From: Arctic95D-9 sp965216705
GTDB lineage: Bacteria; Verrucomicrobiota; Verrucomicrobiia; Verrucomicrobiales; DEV007
Assembly (NCBI GenBank): GCA_965216705.1
Contig: OZ244203.1
Span: 1,426,001-1,490,000, forward strand
Reading direction: 5' to 3'
DNA: 64,000 nt
In this document: one piece after another, positions 8,207 to 17,550 of the stretch
Position numbering within the stretch: position 1 is the first letter of the stretch
How the letters are laid out: every line of letters begins with the position of its first letter
Notes under the pieces: model-generated
Seen by the model: the letters and a program-made list of their open reading frames with translations, nothing else
What the model was told of the DNA's origin: nothing
Database searches by the model: none
Translations under genes and position numbers: made by a program

Positions 8207-10300
8207 ATGCCGATTTTCGCACTCGCAATCTTTCTGAGCGCTTTCCTGCTGTTTCAGGTCCAGCCGCTCATTGCCCGCTACATTCTTCCCTGGTACGGAG
8301 GCAGCCCAACCGTCTGGACGACCTGCCTGCTCTTCTTTCAATGCGGCCTGCTGGGTGGCTACGCCTACGCTCATGCCCTCGTCACCTTTTTGCGAGACAG
8401 AAGGAAACTTCAGATCGGAATTCACCTTGGCCTGCTTGCCCTGGCTCTCATCACACTCCCGGTCACCCCGGATGAAACCCTGAAATCCGCTGAAGCGGTT
8501 GCGAATCCCATTCCGGGAATTCTCAAGCTGCTCACCTTCGCCGTCGGACTCCCCTATTTTCTCCTTTCGGCTTCCGGTCCGCTTCTACAGCACTGGTTTG
8601 GTGACAGCTACCCTGACAAGTCACCGTACCGACTCTATGCTGTCTCCAACGCCGGTTCGATCCTGGGCCTGCTGACCTACCCGTTCCTCATCGAACCGGC
8701 ACTGACTGTGACCAGCCAGACAATCGCCTGGTCCTTCGGCTTCGGAGCCTATGCCCTCACCGCCGCGGCATGCGCCGCCGCCTACCTGAAGCTGGCTCAC
8801 TCAAAGAGTGCTGTCGACAGCCCCGGCAACGATACCGCCACGCCTTCGATCGACAAGATCCTCTGGGTCGCCCTCGCCGCCTGCGGCTCGATGCTGCTGC
8901 TGTCGCTGACCAACCAGATGTGCCAGGACGTCGCAGTGGTCCCATTTCTCTGGGTGCTGCCTCTCGCCCTCTACCTTTTGACCTTCGTGATCACCTTCGA
9001 CCACTCCCGCTGGTATCGGCGGCGAGTCGCCATACCGCTCGCGGTTATTGCTGTCGGCGCTGTCATTTTACTGATCGACGACCGCCTTTCAGAAGATGAA
9101 ATCCACATCGCCTGGCAGATTACTATCTTTGTGAGCGCGATCTTCTTTGGCTGCCTCATCTGCCACGGTGAAGTCGTCCGCCTCAAGCCGCCCTCGCAAC
9201 GGCTCACCGGGTTCTATCTCGCCATCTCTCTGGGCGGGGCACTGGGCGGTGTCTTTGTCAGCTTCATCGCACCGCAAATCTTCTCCGGCTACTGGGAACT
9301 CCACTGCACTTTCGTGCTTCTTGCTGCGTTGACATCAATTCAACTCTTTCGACGATTCCGCCCGACATTTTCCCGAAAACCGAAACTAATCGGAACAGGC
9401 GCCCTGGCCTGGGTAGCGCTCCTTATCCTGCTGGCTATTGGCCTGGATCAACACATCAGCGAAGTGAAGGAGGATTCCCTCGACACGCGCCGCAGTTTCT
9501 ATGGCGTCCTTCATGTCTATGAGAATGATATCGGAGACGCAGACGAGTCCCTTTCCCTCTATCACGGTCGCATCGAGCACGGGCGACAATACCTGGCTTC
9601 CGATCTCAAATCGATCCCTGCGGCCTACTACTCGGAAGGCACGGGAGTTGGTGCCTTTTTCAACCTCTATCCCCGCGGGAATAACAACCAACCGATGCAC
9701 ATCGCGGTGATTGGTCTCGGCGTCGGCACACTCTCGACCTACACCACCGAGAACGACCGGATCCGCTTCTACGAAATCAACCCGCAAGTCGAGGAGATAG
9801 CGCGCAAACATTTTTCTTATCTCGAAGACAGCAAAGGCGAGGCCACGGTCGTTCTCGGTGATGCCCGTATTTCCCTGGAACAGGAATGGGAAGAACAAGG
9901 ATCACTGGGTTTTGATTTGATCGTTCTCGACGCCTTCAGCGGCGACTCGGTTCCAATTCACCTGCTCACCGTCGAGGCAATGGAGCTCTATCAAAAACAC
10001 CTTAAGCCGGATGGAGTGATCGCTTTTCACATCAGCAACCTTCACCTGGACCTCAGCCAACCGGTCCGTCATCTCATCAACCACGCTGAATTCAACTCGG
10101 CCTATATTGAATTCAGCCCCGACGACGATGACGACCGGAACTACGACTCCGACTGGGTGCTGGCGTCGAGAAACCGACTGTTTCTCGACAACGTGGACAT
10201 CGCGGGCTACACCACTTCCTGGTACACGGAGTTAATACCCGGCATTCTGTGGACAGACGACTACAGCAACCTGCTCGAGGTTATCTCGTGGGACGAGTGA
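8207..10300 (+). CDS. Spermidine synthase-like protein with N-terminal membrane domain
   Basis: About 697 residues. Several hydrophobic segments fill the N-terminal half (starting FALAIFLSAFLLFQVQPLIARY), followed by a soluble methyltransferase-fold domain with VIGLGVGTLSTY (nucleotide-binding glycine loop) and LDAFSGDSVPIHLLTVEAM, the block conserved in spermidine-synthase-like fused membrane proteins. The ATG at 8207 starts directly before the first membrane segment; an in-frame ATG at 8138 overlapping the previous gene by 11 bp is possible. The aminopropyl-transfer reaction is not established for this membrane-fused subfamily, so the name reflects fold, not proven function. Confidence 0.82.
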   Translation: MPIFALAIFLSAFLLFQVQPLIARYILPWYGGSPTVWTTCLLFFQCGLLGGYAYAHALVTFLRDRRKLQIGIHLGLLALALITLPVTPDETLKSAEAVANPIPGILKLLTFAVGLPYFLLSASGPLLQHWFGDSYPDKSPYRLYAVSNAGSILGLLTYPFLIEPALTVTSQTIAWSFGFGAYALTAAACAAAYLKLAHSKSAVDSPGNDTATPSIDKILWVALAACGSMLLLSLTNQMCQDVAVVPFLWVLPLALYLLTFVITFDHSRWYRRRVAIPLAVIAVGAVILLIDDRLSEDEIHIAWQITIFVSAIFFGCLICHGEVVRLKPPSQRLTGFYLAISLGGALGGVFVSFIAPQIFSGYWELHCTFVLLAALTSIQLFRRFRPTFSRKPKLIGTGALAWVALLILLAIGLDQHISEVKEDSLDTRRSFYGVLHVYENDIGDADESLSLYHGRIEHGRQYLASDLKSIPAAYYSEGTGVGAFFNLYPRGNNNQPMHIAVIGLGVGTLSTYTTENDRIRFYEINPQVEEIARKHFSYLEDSKGEATVVLGDARISLEQEWEEQGSLGFDLIVLDAFSGDSVPIHLLTVEAMELYQKHLKPDGVIAFHISNLHLDLSQPVRHLINHAEFNSAYIEFSPDDDDDRNYDSDWVLASRNRLFLDNVDIAGYTTSWYTELIPGILWTDDYSNLLEVISWDE

Positions 10301-10371
10301 CGTCGCATTCATGATACTTGATGTTTCCCAGGCAGAAGCCTCTGTCCTCTCACTCCAACTAACGAATACAA

Positions 10372-10391
10372 AAGGCGAGCATTTACGCCTT
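10372..10391 (+). terminator. Weak hairpin, possible terminator
   Basis: AAGGCG and CGCCTT form a 6-bp stem around an 8-nt loop about 70 bp after the spermidine-synthase-like gene. Only a short T-poor tail follows, so a factor-independent terminator is doubtful. Confidence 0.25.
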
Positions 10392-10455
10392 ATTAGCTTT
10401 CCCCAAGGTTGCCGAAACGAGTATACTGCCAGGGTCTACTACGATACCTTTTGCC

Positions 10456-11139
10456 ATGGGGAACCCAACGGATCCAGCACCGGGGCCTGAACCGAAAAGC
10501 ACTGATCCTTCAAAGTCACCGGGAGAACTGTCAGTTCGCCGCCTCGAAAGAGTCGCCGATATCATCTTTGGCGTTTCGTTTCTGCTTCTCCTCGTAACGA
10601 TCGACCTCGCCGTATTTCATTCTGATTCGGCCGAAGCTGCCTACGCCTACCTCTGGAAAAACATCAATCAGACCCTTGGCTTCGCGATTAGCTACCTCGT
10701 CATCGCCTACTACTGGATCAGCCACCAGAAATATCTCGGCTACATCAAGAGAACGAACACAACCCACTCCTTCATTGAGTTATTTTACCTGATGGCGATA
10801 GCGGGCATGCCGGTGAATAACCATTTCATTGCAACATTCCCCAATGAGCTGGCTCCCCGGTTTGCCATCAGTATGGACATTCTTTTCGCAGGCCTTCTCT
10901 CCTACTTCAGTTGGCGCTACGCCACGAAAGGCAATCGGCTGATCGACCCGGAGGAGATCACCCCCGATGTCGCCGGTGAAATGAGCCGCCAGGCTCTGGT
11001 GATGCCATCCGTGGCGATCATTGCAGCCGGCGCCGCCCTTCTCCATCCTTTTGCCTGGGACCTGATATTGTTCATCGGTCCCCTGTTGGCTATTCCCTTA
11101 CTGAAACGCATCGGTCGGAAATCGAGAAGGACAACATGA
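10456..11139 (+). CDS. TMEM175/DUF1211-family membrane protein
   Basis: A 227-residue protein with several hydrophobic segments. The segment RVADIIFGVSFLLLL occupies the place of the family's R-F-S-D motif in the first transmembrane helix, and YWISHQKYLGYIKRTN matches the family's H-containing third-helix region, supporting a TMEM175-like (DUF1211) assignment. Family members form K+-permeable channels built from two such repeats; here a single repeat per chain is seen. The F-S-D residues are altered to V-A-D, so conduction and selectivity are uncertain. The stop overlaps the start of the CDF-like transporter (ATGA), implying translational coupling and a shared role in ion handling. Confidence 0.78.
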   Translation: MGNPTDPAPGPEPKSTDPSKSPGELSVRRLERVADIIFGVSFLLLLVTIDLAVFHSDSAEAAYAYLWKNINQTLGFAISYLVIAYYWISHQKYLGYIKRTNTTHSFIELFYLMAIAGMPVNNHFIATFPNELAPRFAISMDILFAGLLSYFSWRYATKGNRLIDPEEITPDVAGEMSRQALVMPSVAIIAAGAALLHPFAWDLILFIGPLLAIPLLKRIGRKSRRTT

Positions 11140-12071
11140 CCGCTCCCTCCATGGACGCCGACATTGCCCACGAGAAGCGTGCCCTCGCTGTCGGAATGTG
11201 GGCGAACCTTGTGATGGGGGCTGCGGGTATTACTGTAGCCCGGCTAGCCAACTCTGACGCCCTTCTGGTTGACGGGCTTTATTCAGGCGTCAATTTTTTC
11301 TCAGCCCTGATTGCCATGCGAGTGGCTGCCTCAATCAAGAAGCCAGCCGACAAGCGAATGCCTTTCGGCTACGATGCTAACGAGGCACTCTACATACTTT
11401 TCCGGTCACTGGTGCTTCTGGGGATTTGTGCCTTTGCTGGCATCACCTCACTTAACAAGATAGCCACTTATGTCTCGGGAGGAGAGATTCCTTCGCTGAA
11501 ACTCGGTCCTATTGTCATCTATCTGTTGTTTATCGTCGTGGCGTCTTTCGGGCTCGCAGCATGGAATCATCTTCATCTAAAGCTGACAGGGTATCGCAGC
11601 GAGATCCTGAAAACTGAACGCATGGCATCGATCGTCGACGGAGCGATCAGCCTTGGTGCCGGCGGCGCGCTTCTTGGTGTGACTTTTCTCGAAGGGACTC
11701 CTCTTGAAGGAATCATCCCGGTTTCTGATGCCATTGTTGTGCTGATACTCGTGGTCGCAATGGTAGGACAGCCCTACGGATTGTTTCGCCGAGCCTTCAA
11801 GGACATTGCCGGCGAGGCGCTAGATGAGGAAACGACAGCGAAGGTTCAGCAACGCATTGAGAAGGCCATCAACCACTCTCCCTGCGAATTTCTAGCTGTT
11901 GCGGTGACCAAGTTGGGTCGGAACCACTTTGTTATCGTTTACATTCGCCCGGAGGGCACTGTGATCGCTGATGATCTCGATACTTTCCGGGTCGAGATCC
12001 ACGATAGTTACAGAGATCTCTTCCCGCGTGTTAAAACAGAAGTCATTTACACAGCCATCAAGCCGTTCTAG
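11136..12071 (+). CDS. Cation diffusion facilitator-family transporter
   Basis: A 311-residue membrane protein resembling the cation diffusion facilitator family: six predicted hydrophobic segments, ALLVDGLYSGVNF in the second helix, KKPADKRMPFGYDANEAL in the loop before the third, and a C-terminal cytoplasmic domain of about 90 residues. An AGAAGG-like stretch lies just upstream of the ATG, which overlaps the preceding stop by 4 bp. CDF proteins exchange divalent metal ions for protons. The residues usually forming the intramembrane metal site are largely substituted here (Asp46 kept, Tyr49, Asn53, and Ala in place of the helix-5 His), so ion specificity is unclear. Confidence 0.83.
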   Translation: MTAPSMDADIAHEKRALAVGMWANLVMGAAGITVARLANSDALLVDGLYSGVNFFSALIAMRVAASIKKPADKRMPFGYDANEALYILFRSLVLLGICAFAGITSLNKIATYVSGGEIPSLKLGPIVIYLLFIVVASFGLAAWNHLHLKLTGYRSEILKTERMASIVDGAISLGAGGALLGVTFLEGTPLEGIIPVSDAIVVLILVVAMVGQPYGLFRRAFKDIAGEALDEETTAKVQQRIEKAINHSPCEFLAVAVTKLGRNHFVIVYIRPEGTVIADDLDTFRVEIHDSYRDLFPRVKTEVIYTAIKPF

Positions 12072-12194
12072 GAGGATGAGCAGCGGCGATGGGAGCCTTC
12101 ACGAATGAACTTCCCCGGCAAGACCGAGCGCGAGGAGCGTCAAAGGACGTGAAGCCGAAGCAACAAGCGCAGATCGCTCAAGCAATTCCCGAGC

Positions 12195-13790
12195 TCAGGT
12201 AGAATGCACCGTTGCATCTCCGGCGTTCACCCGAAAGGAGGCTCGCACCGTCGTTTGGCCTCCGGGTTTCAGGACATCATCCACCACCTTGTAGTGACTG
12301 ATCCAGCTTTCCGGGGTGAGCTCACAGAGAATGTAGCCCCGCTCCGCGTTGTAGAATTTCGTTCCGGGATTGTTAGCCAGATAGAGATCATGGTGGGACC
12401 GCTTCGCCTCACCGTTTCCACCACTGCTAAGAGAGGTCGCCACAAACTCAGTCGCGACCGGCGCTCCTTCCGGTTTCAAATCGTCGACGCGGAGTTCGTT
12501 GACCCAGTTGCTGTGGATGTCGCCCGTCAGCACGACCGGGTTGGAGATGTTGCGTTCCTCCAGGAAGCGAACCAGCTCGTTGCGCTCATTCGCATAGCCG
12601 GGCCACTGATCCATCGAGTAAATCGCCTCCTCGCTCTCCTTGGTCTGGCGATTCGCCAGGCCCATCATGACTTGCTGGGTGAGCACGTTCCACTGTGATT
12701 CTGACTGGATGAGAGATTGCTGCAGCCAACCCCGCTGCTGTTGACCCAGCATGGTATTGGACGGGCTCATGGCTTCCTCATTGAGCGGCTTGTTGCGATC
12801 CCCGTTCGGCTGATCGGTTCGATACTGGCGGGTGTCGAGAACGAAGAAATCGGCCAGGCGTCCAAATCGCGCTCCCCGATAGAGTTTCATGTCAGGCCCC
12901 ATCGGGCAGGCCGAAGCGCGCAGCGGCATCATTTCATAATAAGCCTGGTAGGCGGCCGCTCTTCGCTTGAGAAACGAGATCTTATCAACGCCCTTTTGTT
13001 CCGAAATGTCATTGGCGCAGTTGTTGTCGAACTCGTGATCATCCCAGGTCACCCACCACGGACAATGAGCGTGCATCTGTTGAAGCAGCGGATCAGTCCG
13101 GTACTGATTGTAGCGCTGTCGGTATTGCTCGAGCGTTTCAATTTCCGGCCCCACATGGGTGCGAATCCGGGTCGGGTTGCCGGCATATTCATAGATGTAG
13201 TCCCCGAGGTGAAACACGAGATCCGGCTCGTCGGCCATCATCTGCTCATAGGCCGTGTAGAGACCCTGCTCATAGTTCTGGCAGGACGTCACCGCAAAAC
13301 GCAGCTTTTCTGAAAGCACACTGTCGGCCGGCATGGTTCGGGTACGCCCAACCGGGCTCGCATAGTCACCGACCCGAAAGCGGTAGTGATACCAGCGATC
13401 CGACTCCAGTCCGTGCGTTTCGACATGGAGGGTATGTCCAAGATGCGGCGTCGCCACGGCCGTGCCGGACTGCACGATTTCGCTCATGCCCTCATCATGG
13501 GCGACTTCCCAGGTGACCTCGGTAAACGCATCCAGAGGCATACCCCCGTTCACTTCCAGTGGCTTCGGCGCCAGTTTTGTCCACAGGACCATGCCTTCGT
13601 GATCGGGATCGCCCGAGGCAACGCCCAGGGTGAAAGGATTGTTCGAAAACTTTGAGGTCCTCGTTCCCTTGTCCTCGGCACTCAATCCAACCCAGGGGAC
13701 AGAAGAAAGAGCGGCAAGATACGAAGTGAAGAGACGGCGGCTGATGCCACCTTCGTGACGGGCAAGTTGATCGAGGCGGTTGAAGTCCAT
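12195..13790 (-). CDS. phoD: Alkaline phosphatase D family (PhoD-like), Tat-exported
   Basis: A 531-residue phosphodiesterase/phosphatase of the PhoD family. The N terminus contains SRRLFTSYLAAL, a twin-arginine-type export signal, as is usual for PhoD. An N-terminal Ig-like domain (LGVASGDPDHEGMVLWTKL) is followed by the metal-binding core with VTSCQNYEQG, LVFHLGDYIYEY, TWDDHEFDNN and VLTGDIHSNW. PhoD enzymes use Fe/Ca and hydrolyse phosphate mono- and diesters in the periplasm, supplying phosphate. It is divergently placed from the ADPRM-like phosphoesterase at 13988, leaving about 200 bp in which both promoters may lie. No clear Pho-box was recognised. Confidence 0.92.
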   Translation of the reverse strand: MDFNRLDQLARHEGGISRRLFTSYLAALSSVPWVGLSAEDKGTRTSKFSNNPFTLGVASGDPDHEGMVLWTKLAPKPLEVNGGMPLDAFTEVTWEVAHDEGMSEIVQSGTAVATPHLGHTLHVETHGLESDRWYHYRFRVGDYASPVGRTRTMPADSVLSEKLRFAVTSCQNYEQGLYTAYEQMMADEPDLVFHLGDYIYEYAGNPTRIRTHVGPEIETLEQYRQRYNQYRTDPLLQQMHAHCPWWVTWDDHEFDNNCANDISEQKGVDKISFLKRRAAAYQAYYEMMPLRASACPMGPDMKLYRGARFGRLADFFVLDTRQYRTDQPNGDRNKPLNEEAMSPSNTMLGQQQRGWLQQSLIQSESQWNVLTQQVMMGLANRQTKESEEAIYSMDQWPGYANERNELVRFLEERNISNPVVLTGDIHSNWVNELRVDDLKPEGAPVATEFVATSLSSGGNGEAKRSHHDLYLANNPGTKFYNAERGYILCELTPESWISHYKVVDDVLKPGGQTTVRASFRVNAGDATVHST

Positions 13791-13987
13791 GCGAGCCGCG
13801 AGAATAGCGAGTCGCGCATACTGTCAAAAGTCAAATAGCTGGCGGCTTTGTGGTAGCCCTTCGATACCCGCTTTTCACGCAAAATGTGACATCCTCGAAA
13901 ATTGACGACCGCTCTCCACTTCGCTCTGATACTGAAGAAGGGCTCACTTTTGCCGAATTCACACTGACCCCGGACACGTCTTCTTTC

Positions 13988-14899
13988 ATGCAAACTCGTC
14001 GACAGCATCTCGCATCATTGGGAACGCCCCTGACATTACCGACTCTCAACACGGCTGCTCAAACAGAGAAGCGTCCGCTATTTTCCTTTGGGCTCATGGC
14101 TGATTGTCAGTATGTCGATGCCGAGCGAAAGGGTTCACGCTTCTACAGAGAAAGCCCTGCTAAACTAGAGGCCGCCATCGAGGCCTTGAATCAACATGAA
14201 TTGGCCTTCACGTTTCATTTGGGAGACTTTATCGATCGCGATTTTGAAAGCTTCGAGCGTCTCGATCCCATTGCCTCCAAACTCACTTCGCCTCTCTACC
14301 ACGCCCTGGGGAATCATGATTTCGAGGTTGAGGACACGAGAAAGCAAGATGTCCTCAAGAAGCTGGGCTTGGAAAAGGGATACTACAGCCATCAAAAGGC
14401 GGGTTTTCGCTTTCTTATTCTCGATACCACGGAAGTGAGCACGTATCGGTATTCTAAGGGTTCCGAAGCTCGATCAGACGCCGCGGCGGAACTGAAGCGC
14501 CTTCAGCAGTCGGGCAATCCAGGATCCAAGCCATGGAACGGCCGCCCCGGCGACCACCAGATGCGCTGGATGGAATCAGAGTTGATCGGCGCATCGAAGG
14601 CGGAGGAAACTGTTCTCGTATTCGGGCATCATCCTGTCCTTCCCCAAGAATCGCACGCTGTTTGGAACGCTTCAGCCGTGAATGCACTTTTTCAAAAGCA
14701 CACCTGTGCCAAACTCTATATCAACGGCCACAACCATGCCGGTCACTACCTCGACTCAGAGGGGCTGCACTACCTGACTCTCGACGGCATGGTGGAAACT
14801 AAAGACACCAACGCTTTTGCCATCGCGGATCTCTATTCTGATCGTCTTGAGATCACCGGATTCGGTCGCCAGGAATCCCATAGCTTGAGCTTCCGGTAG
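13988..14899 (+). CDS. ADPRM-like metallophosphoesterase (ADP-ribose/CDP-alcohol diphosphatase type)
   Basis: About 303 residues from the ATG at 13988; an upstream GTG at 13850 in the same frame would add 46 residues that lack export character. MQTRRQHLASLGTPLTLP looks like a twin-arginine-type leader. The core has calcineurin-type metal motifs: FGLMADCQYVD, FHLGDFID, ALGNHDFEVE, VFGHHPVLP and INGHNHAGHY. Order and spacing, including RFYRESPAKLEAAIEALN and the ending LTLDGMVETKDTNAFA, follow the Mn-dependent ADP-ribose/CDP-alcohol diphosphatase known from animals and plants. A pyrophosphatase on nucleotide-type substrates is the best guess. It is divergent from PhoD and upstream of a sulfatase. 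Confidence 0.8.
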   Translation: MQTRRQHLASLGTPLTLPTLNTAAQTEKRPLFSFGLMADCQYVDAERKGSRFYRESPAKLEAAIEALNQHELAFTFHLGDFIDRDFESFERLDPIASKLTSPLYHALGNHDFEVEDTRKQDVLKKLGLEKGYYSHQKAGFRFLILDTTEVSTYRYSKGSEARSDAAAELKRLQQSGNPGSKPWNGRPGDHQMRWMESELIGASKAEETVLVFGHHPVLPQESHAVWNASAVNALFQKHTCAKLYINGHNHAGHYLDSEGLHYLTLDGMVETKDTNAFAIADLYSDRLEITGFGRQESHSLSFR

Positions 14900-15005
14900 C
14901 CCCGCTCCGCACCCTCCTGTACCTTCTGGCATCCCCTTATTGAGCCGGTAGGCAAATTCAGAATCTGTCCCACACTTTCTACCCCTACCCAAAACCTTTC
15001 GACCC

Positions 15006-16454
15006 ATGACTCTGAAACATCTCCTGTCATCCACTCTCTCGATCCTTCTCCTTCTTTCCGGAAGCATTTTCGCCAAGGAGCCCAACGTGGTGGTTTTCCT
15101 CGTGGACGACCTCGGCTACATGGATATCGGGGCGAATAATCCCGACTGCTTCTACGACACGCCCAATATCGATCGGCTGTCTGATTCGGGCATGCGGTTT
15201 ACGGACGGCTATGCCGCGAATCCTGTCTGTTCGCCGACTCGCTACAGTCTCATGACGGGCAAGTACCCGTCCCGGGTTCAGGCAACCAATTTCTTTTCCG
15301 GCAAACGATCCGGGAAATACAATCCCGCCCCACTGGTCGATGACATGGCCGCCGAAGAAATCACCATCGCTGAAGCACTCAAGACCAAGGGTTACGCCAC
15401 CTTCTTCGCCGGCAAATGGCACCTCGGCCACACCGAGGAGCTTTACCCGCAAGGCCAGGGATTCGACATCAACATCGGCGGCTGGTCTCGCGGTGGCCCT
15501 TACACCGGGAAGAAGTATTTTGCGCCCTTTGAGAATCCCCAGATGGAAGTCGAAAGTCCGGAGGGTGAGCACCTCCCCGCCCGTCTCGCCAGGGACACCG
15601 CCGAATTTATCGAAGCCAACAAGGCCCAGCCGTTCCTGGCCTACCTGTCCTTCTATTCTGTGCACACGCCGCTGCAAGGTCGCCCCGACCTCGTGGAGAA
15701 ATACAGAGCTCGCGCTGCTGAAATTGCGGGCGAGGAATTTGCCGACGAAGAGCAGGTCTTCGGCGACAAGCCGCGGCAGGTCAGGGTTCTGCAGAAACAC
15801 GCCGTCTACGCGGCCATGGTCGAAGCCATGGATGAAGCGGTCGGCACCGTGCTCGATCAACTGGACGCCTCTGGCGTCGCCGACAACACCATCGTCGTCT
15901 TCACCTCCGACAACGGTGGCCTCTCCACATCCGAAGGCTCTCCCACCAGCAACCTGCCACTGCGCGGTGGCAAAGGCTGGGTCTACGAGGGCGGCATTCG
16001 CGAGCCGTGGATCATTCGCTACCCCGGTGTGACGAAGGCCGGTTCCGTCAGTGAAGAATTAATCTGCTCGATTGACCTGTTTCCCACCGTCGCAGCAGCG
16101 GCCGGCATCGAGATCGGTCATCTCGTCGACGGGATCGATCTTACTCCTGCGCTGCGTGGCGATAGCTTGGATCGCCAATCGCTCTACTGGCATTACCCCC
16201 ACTACAGCAACCAGGGCGGCATTCCCGGCGGTGCCATTCGCGAAGGGAACTACAAGCTGTTCGAACGCTACGAAGACGGCCGCGTCCATCTTTACGACCT
16301 GAAAAACGACATCGGCGAAAAGAATGACCTCGCCGCCGAGAAGCCGGAACTGGTCCAGGATATGCGGAAGCGTCTCCACCAGTGGTATAAGGAAGTGGAC
16401 GCGCAGTTCTTGCAGGAAAAGGACGGCCAGATGCCCTGGCATCCGGAAGACTAG
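15006..16454 (+). CDS. Arylsulfatase A-like sulfatase
   Basis: A 482-residue exported sulfatase. Signal peptide about 1-23 (MTLKHLLSSTLSILLLLSGS). Landmarks: VFLVDDLGYMDIG, formylglycine signature CSPTRYSLMTGKYPSR with Cys75, FAGKWHLGH, and TSDNGGLSTSEG. The C-terminal region ends with a PWHPED segment. The catalytic set is complete, so sulfate-ester hydrolysis is expected, on an unknown (probably glycan) substrate. The 3' end meets the opposite-strand PhoD-like gene tail to tail: the two stop codons share the palindrome CTAG at 16451-16454. Confidence 0.92.
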   Translation: MTLKHLLSSTLSILLLLSGSIFAKEPNVVVFLVDDLGYMDIGANNPDCFYDTPNIDRLSDSGMRFTDGYAANPVCSPTRYSLMTGKYPSRVQATNFFSGKRSGKYNPAPLVDDMAAEEITIAEALKTKGYATFFAGKWHLGHTEELYPQGQGFDINIGGWSRGGPYTGKKYFAPFENPQMEVESPEGEHLPARLARDTAEFIEANKAQPFLAYLSFYSVHTPLQGRPDLVEKYRARAAEIAGEEFADEEQVFGDKPRQVRVLQKHAVYAAMVEAMDEAVGTVLDQLDASGVADNTIVVFTSDNGGLSTSEGSPTSNLPLRGGKGWVYEGGIREPWIIRYPGVTKAGSVSEELICSIDLFPTVAAAAGIEIGHLVDGIDLTPALRGDSLDRQSLYWHYPHYSNQGGIPGGAIREGNYKLFERYEDGRVHLYDLKNDIGEKNDLAAEKPELVQDMRKRLHQWYKEVDAQFLQEKDGQMPWHPED

Positions 16455-17494
16455 TCCGCCGGCTGAAGCTCACTCAGAAAAATCCGCTTCTGAATCCGGG
16501 TCTGGTTTCCCAGATCCTGGATGCGCAGGTCGAGCGTGGGATCGTCCCCACTCCAGCCGATCTCGACGACCCCGAAATTCGCCTGGTGATAGGTTTGCTC
16601 AGTCTCACGATACCGGTTGTCGGTGGGCGTCCCTCGTTTGTGCGGCTGGTTCAGGCTGCTCGAGGTGAGATCGTAGAGCGGATACGGCACACCCTCCCGC
16701 TGCACCGAAAGGTCCGACCAATGCCGATCACCACTGAGAAAGACGACACCCGCCGCTTCCGTTGTCTCGATTAGATCGATCAGACGCTGGCGCTCGGCCG
16801 GCAGGTTGGACCAGGTCTCCTGCCCGGCCGCTTCCGCGATGAATTGAATGCTGGTGGCGATGAGGCGAATCTCCGCCGGTTGCTTCAACTGTTCCTCCAG
16901 CCATTGCCACTGCGCCTCACCTAACATAGGAACAGACGCATCTTCATTCGGATAGTAGGGCCCGCCGACACGACGCTCACCTGTTTTGAGCGGCCCACGA
17001 AAATAACGCGTGTCCAGGAGAATGATCTGCACACGCTGCCCCTCCGGCCCAATGATCTGAGCATCGTAAACACCCTCACGCTGGCGACGCGGCGAATTTA
17101 AAGGATCGCCCCAGAAATCGGAAAAGATCTTCTGCGCTTCCCTCTTCTTCGGATACTCTTCGCCCGCATCATTTTTTCCAAAATCATGATCATCCCAGGT
17201 CGCGAAAACCGGACAAGTGGCACGAAGTAATGAAAAGCCAGGATCAGCGTTGAGCTGGGCATATTTCGCCCGCATCTCCTCCATATCTTCGGTGTCGGCG
17301 TAGATGTTGTCACCAATCATGAGAAACACCTCCGGACGGTCGTCCACAATCGTCTCAAAGATGGGCATCGGTTGAGTCTGTTTCACACATGAACCAAAAT
17401 GGATCCGGCTCAACGGCTCAGCAGCGCGAGCTGATAACGCCATAACAAACACACAAATCAGGCCAACCATCCATTGCTGTTTCATCCTCACCAT
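16451..17494 (-). CDS. PhoD-like alkaline phosphatase, Sec-exported
   Basis: A 347-residue PhoD-family protein that is shorter than the copy at 12195 because it lacks most of the N-terminal Ig-like domain. The signal peptide is Sec-type (MKQQWMVGLICVFVMALSARA) rather than Tat; a second ATG at 17485 could be the start. Core motifs: FGSCVKQTQPMPIF, VFLMIGDNIYADTEDM, TWDDHDFGKNDAG, LLDTRYFRG and FLSGDRHWSD. This shape is common for secreted phosphatases of PVC and marine bacteria. Phosphodiesterase or phosphomonoesterase activity is expected. It is convergent with a sulfatase and not obviously co-transcribed with it. Confidence 0.88.
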   Translation of the reverse strand: MVRMKQQWMVGLICVFVMALSARAAEPLSRIHFGSCVKQTQPMPIFETIVDDRPEVFLMIGDNIYADTEDMEEMRAKYAQLNADPGFSLLRATCPVFATWDDHDFGKNDAGEEYPKKREAQKIFSDFWGDPLNSPRRQREGVYDAQIIGPEGQRVQIILLDTRYFRGPLKTGERRVGGPYYPNEDASVPMLGEAQWQWLEEQLKQPAEIRLIATSIQFIAEAAGQETWSNLPAERQRLIDLIETTEAAGVVFLSGDRHWSDLSVQREGVPYPLYDLTSSSLNQPHKRGTPTDNRYRETEQTYHQANFGVVEIGWSGDDPTLDLRIQDLGNQTRIQKRIFLSELQPAD

Positions 17495-17550
17495 CCAGCG
17501 ACATCGCGGGGTGATTGAAAAGCAAAACCTGATACCTCACCGCGCCGGCT

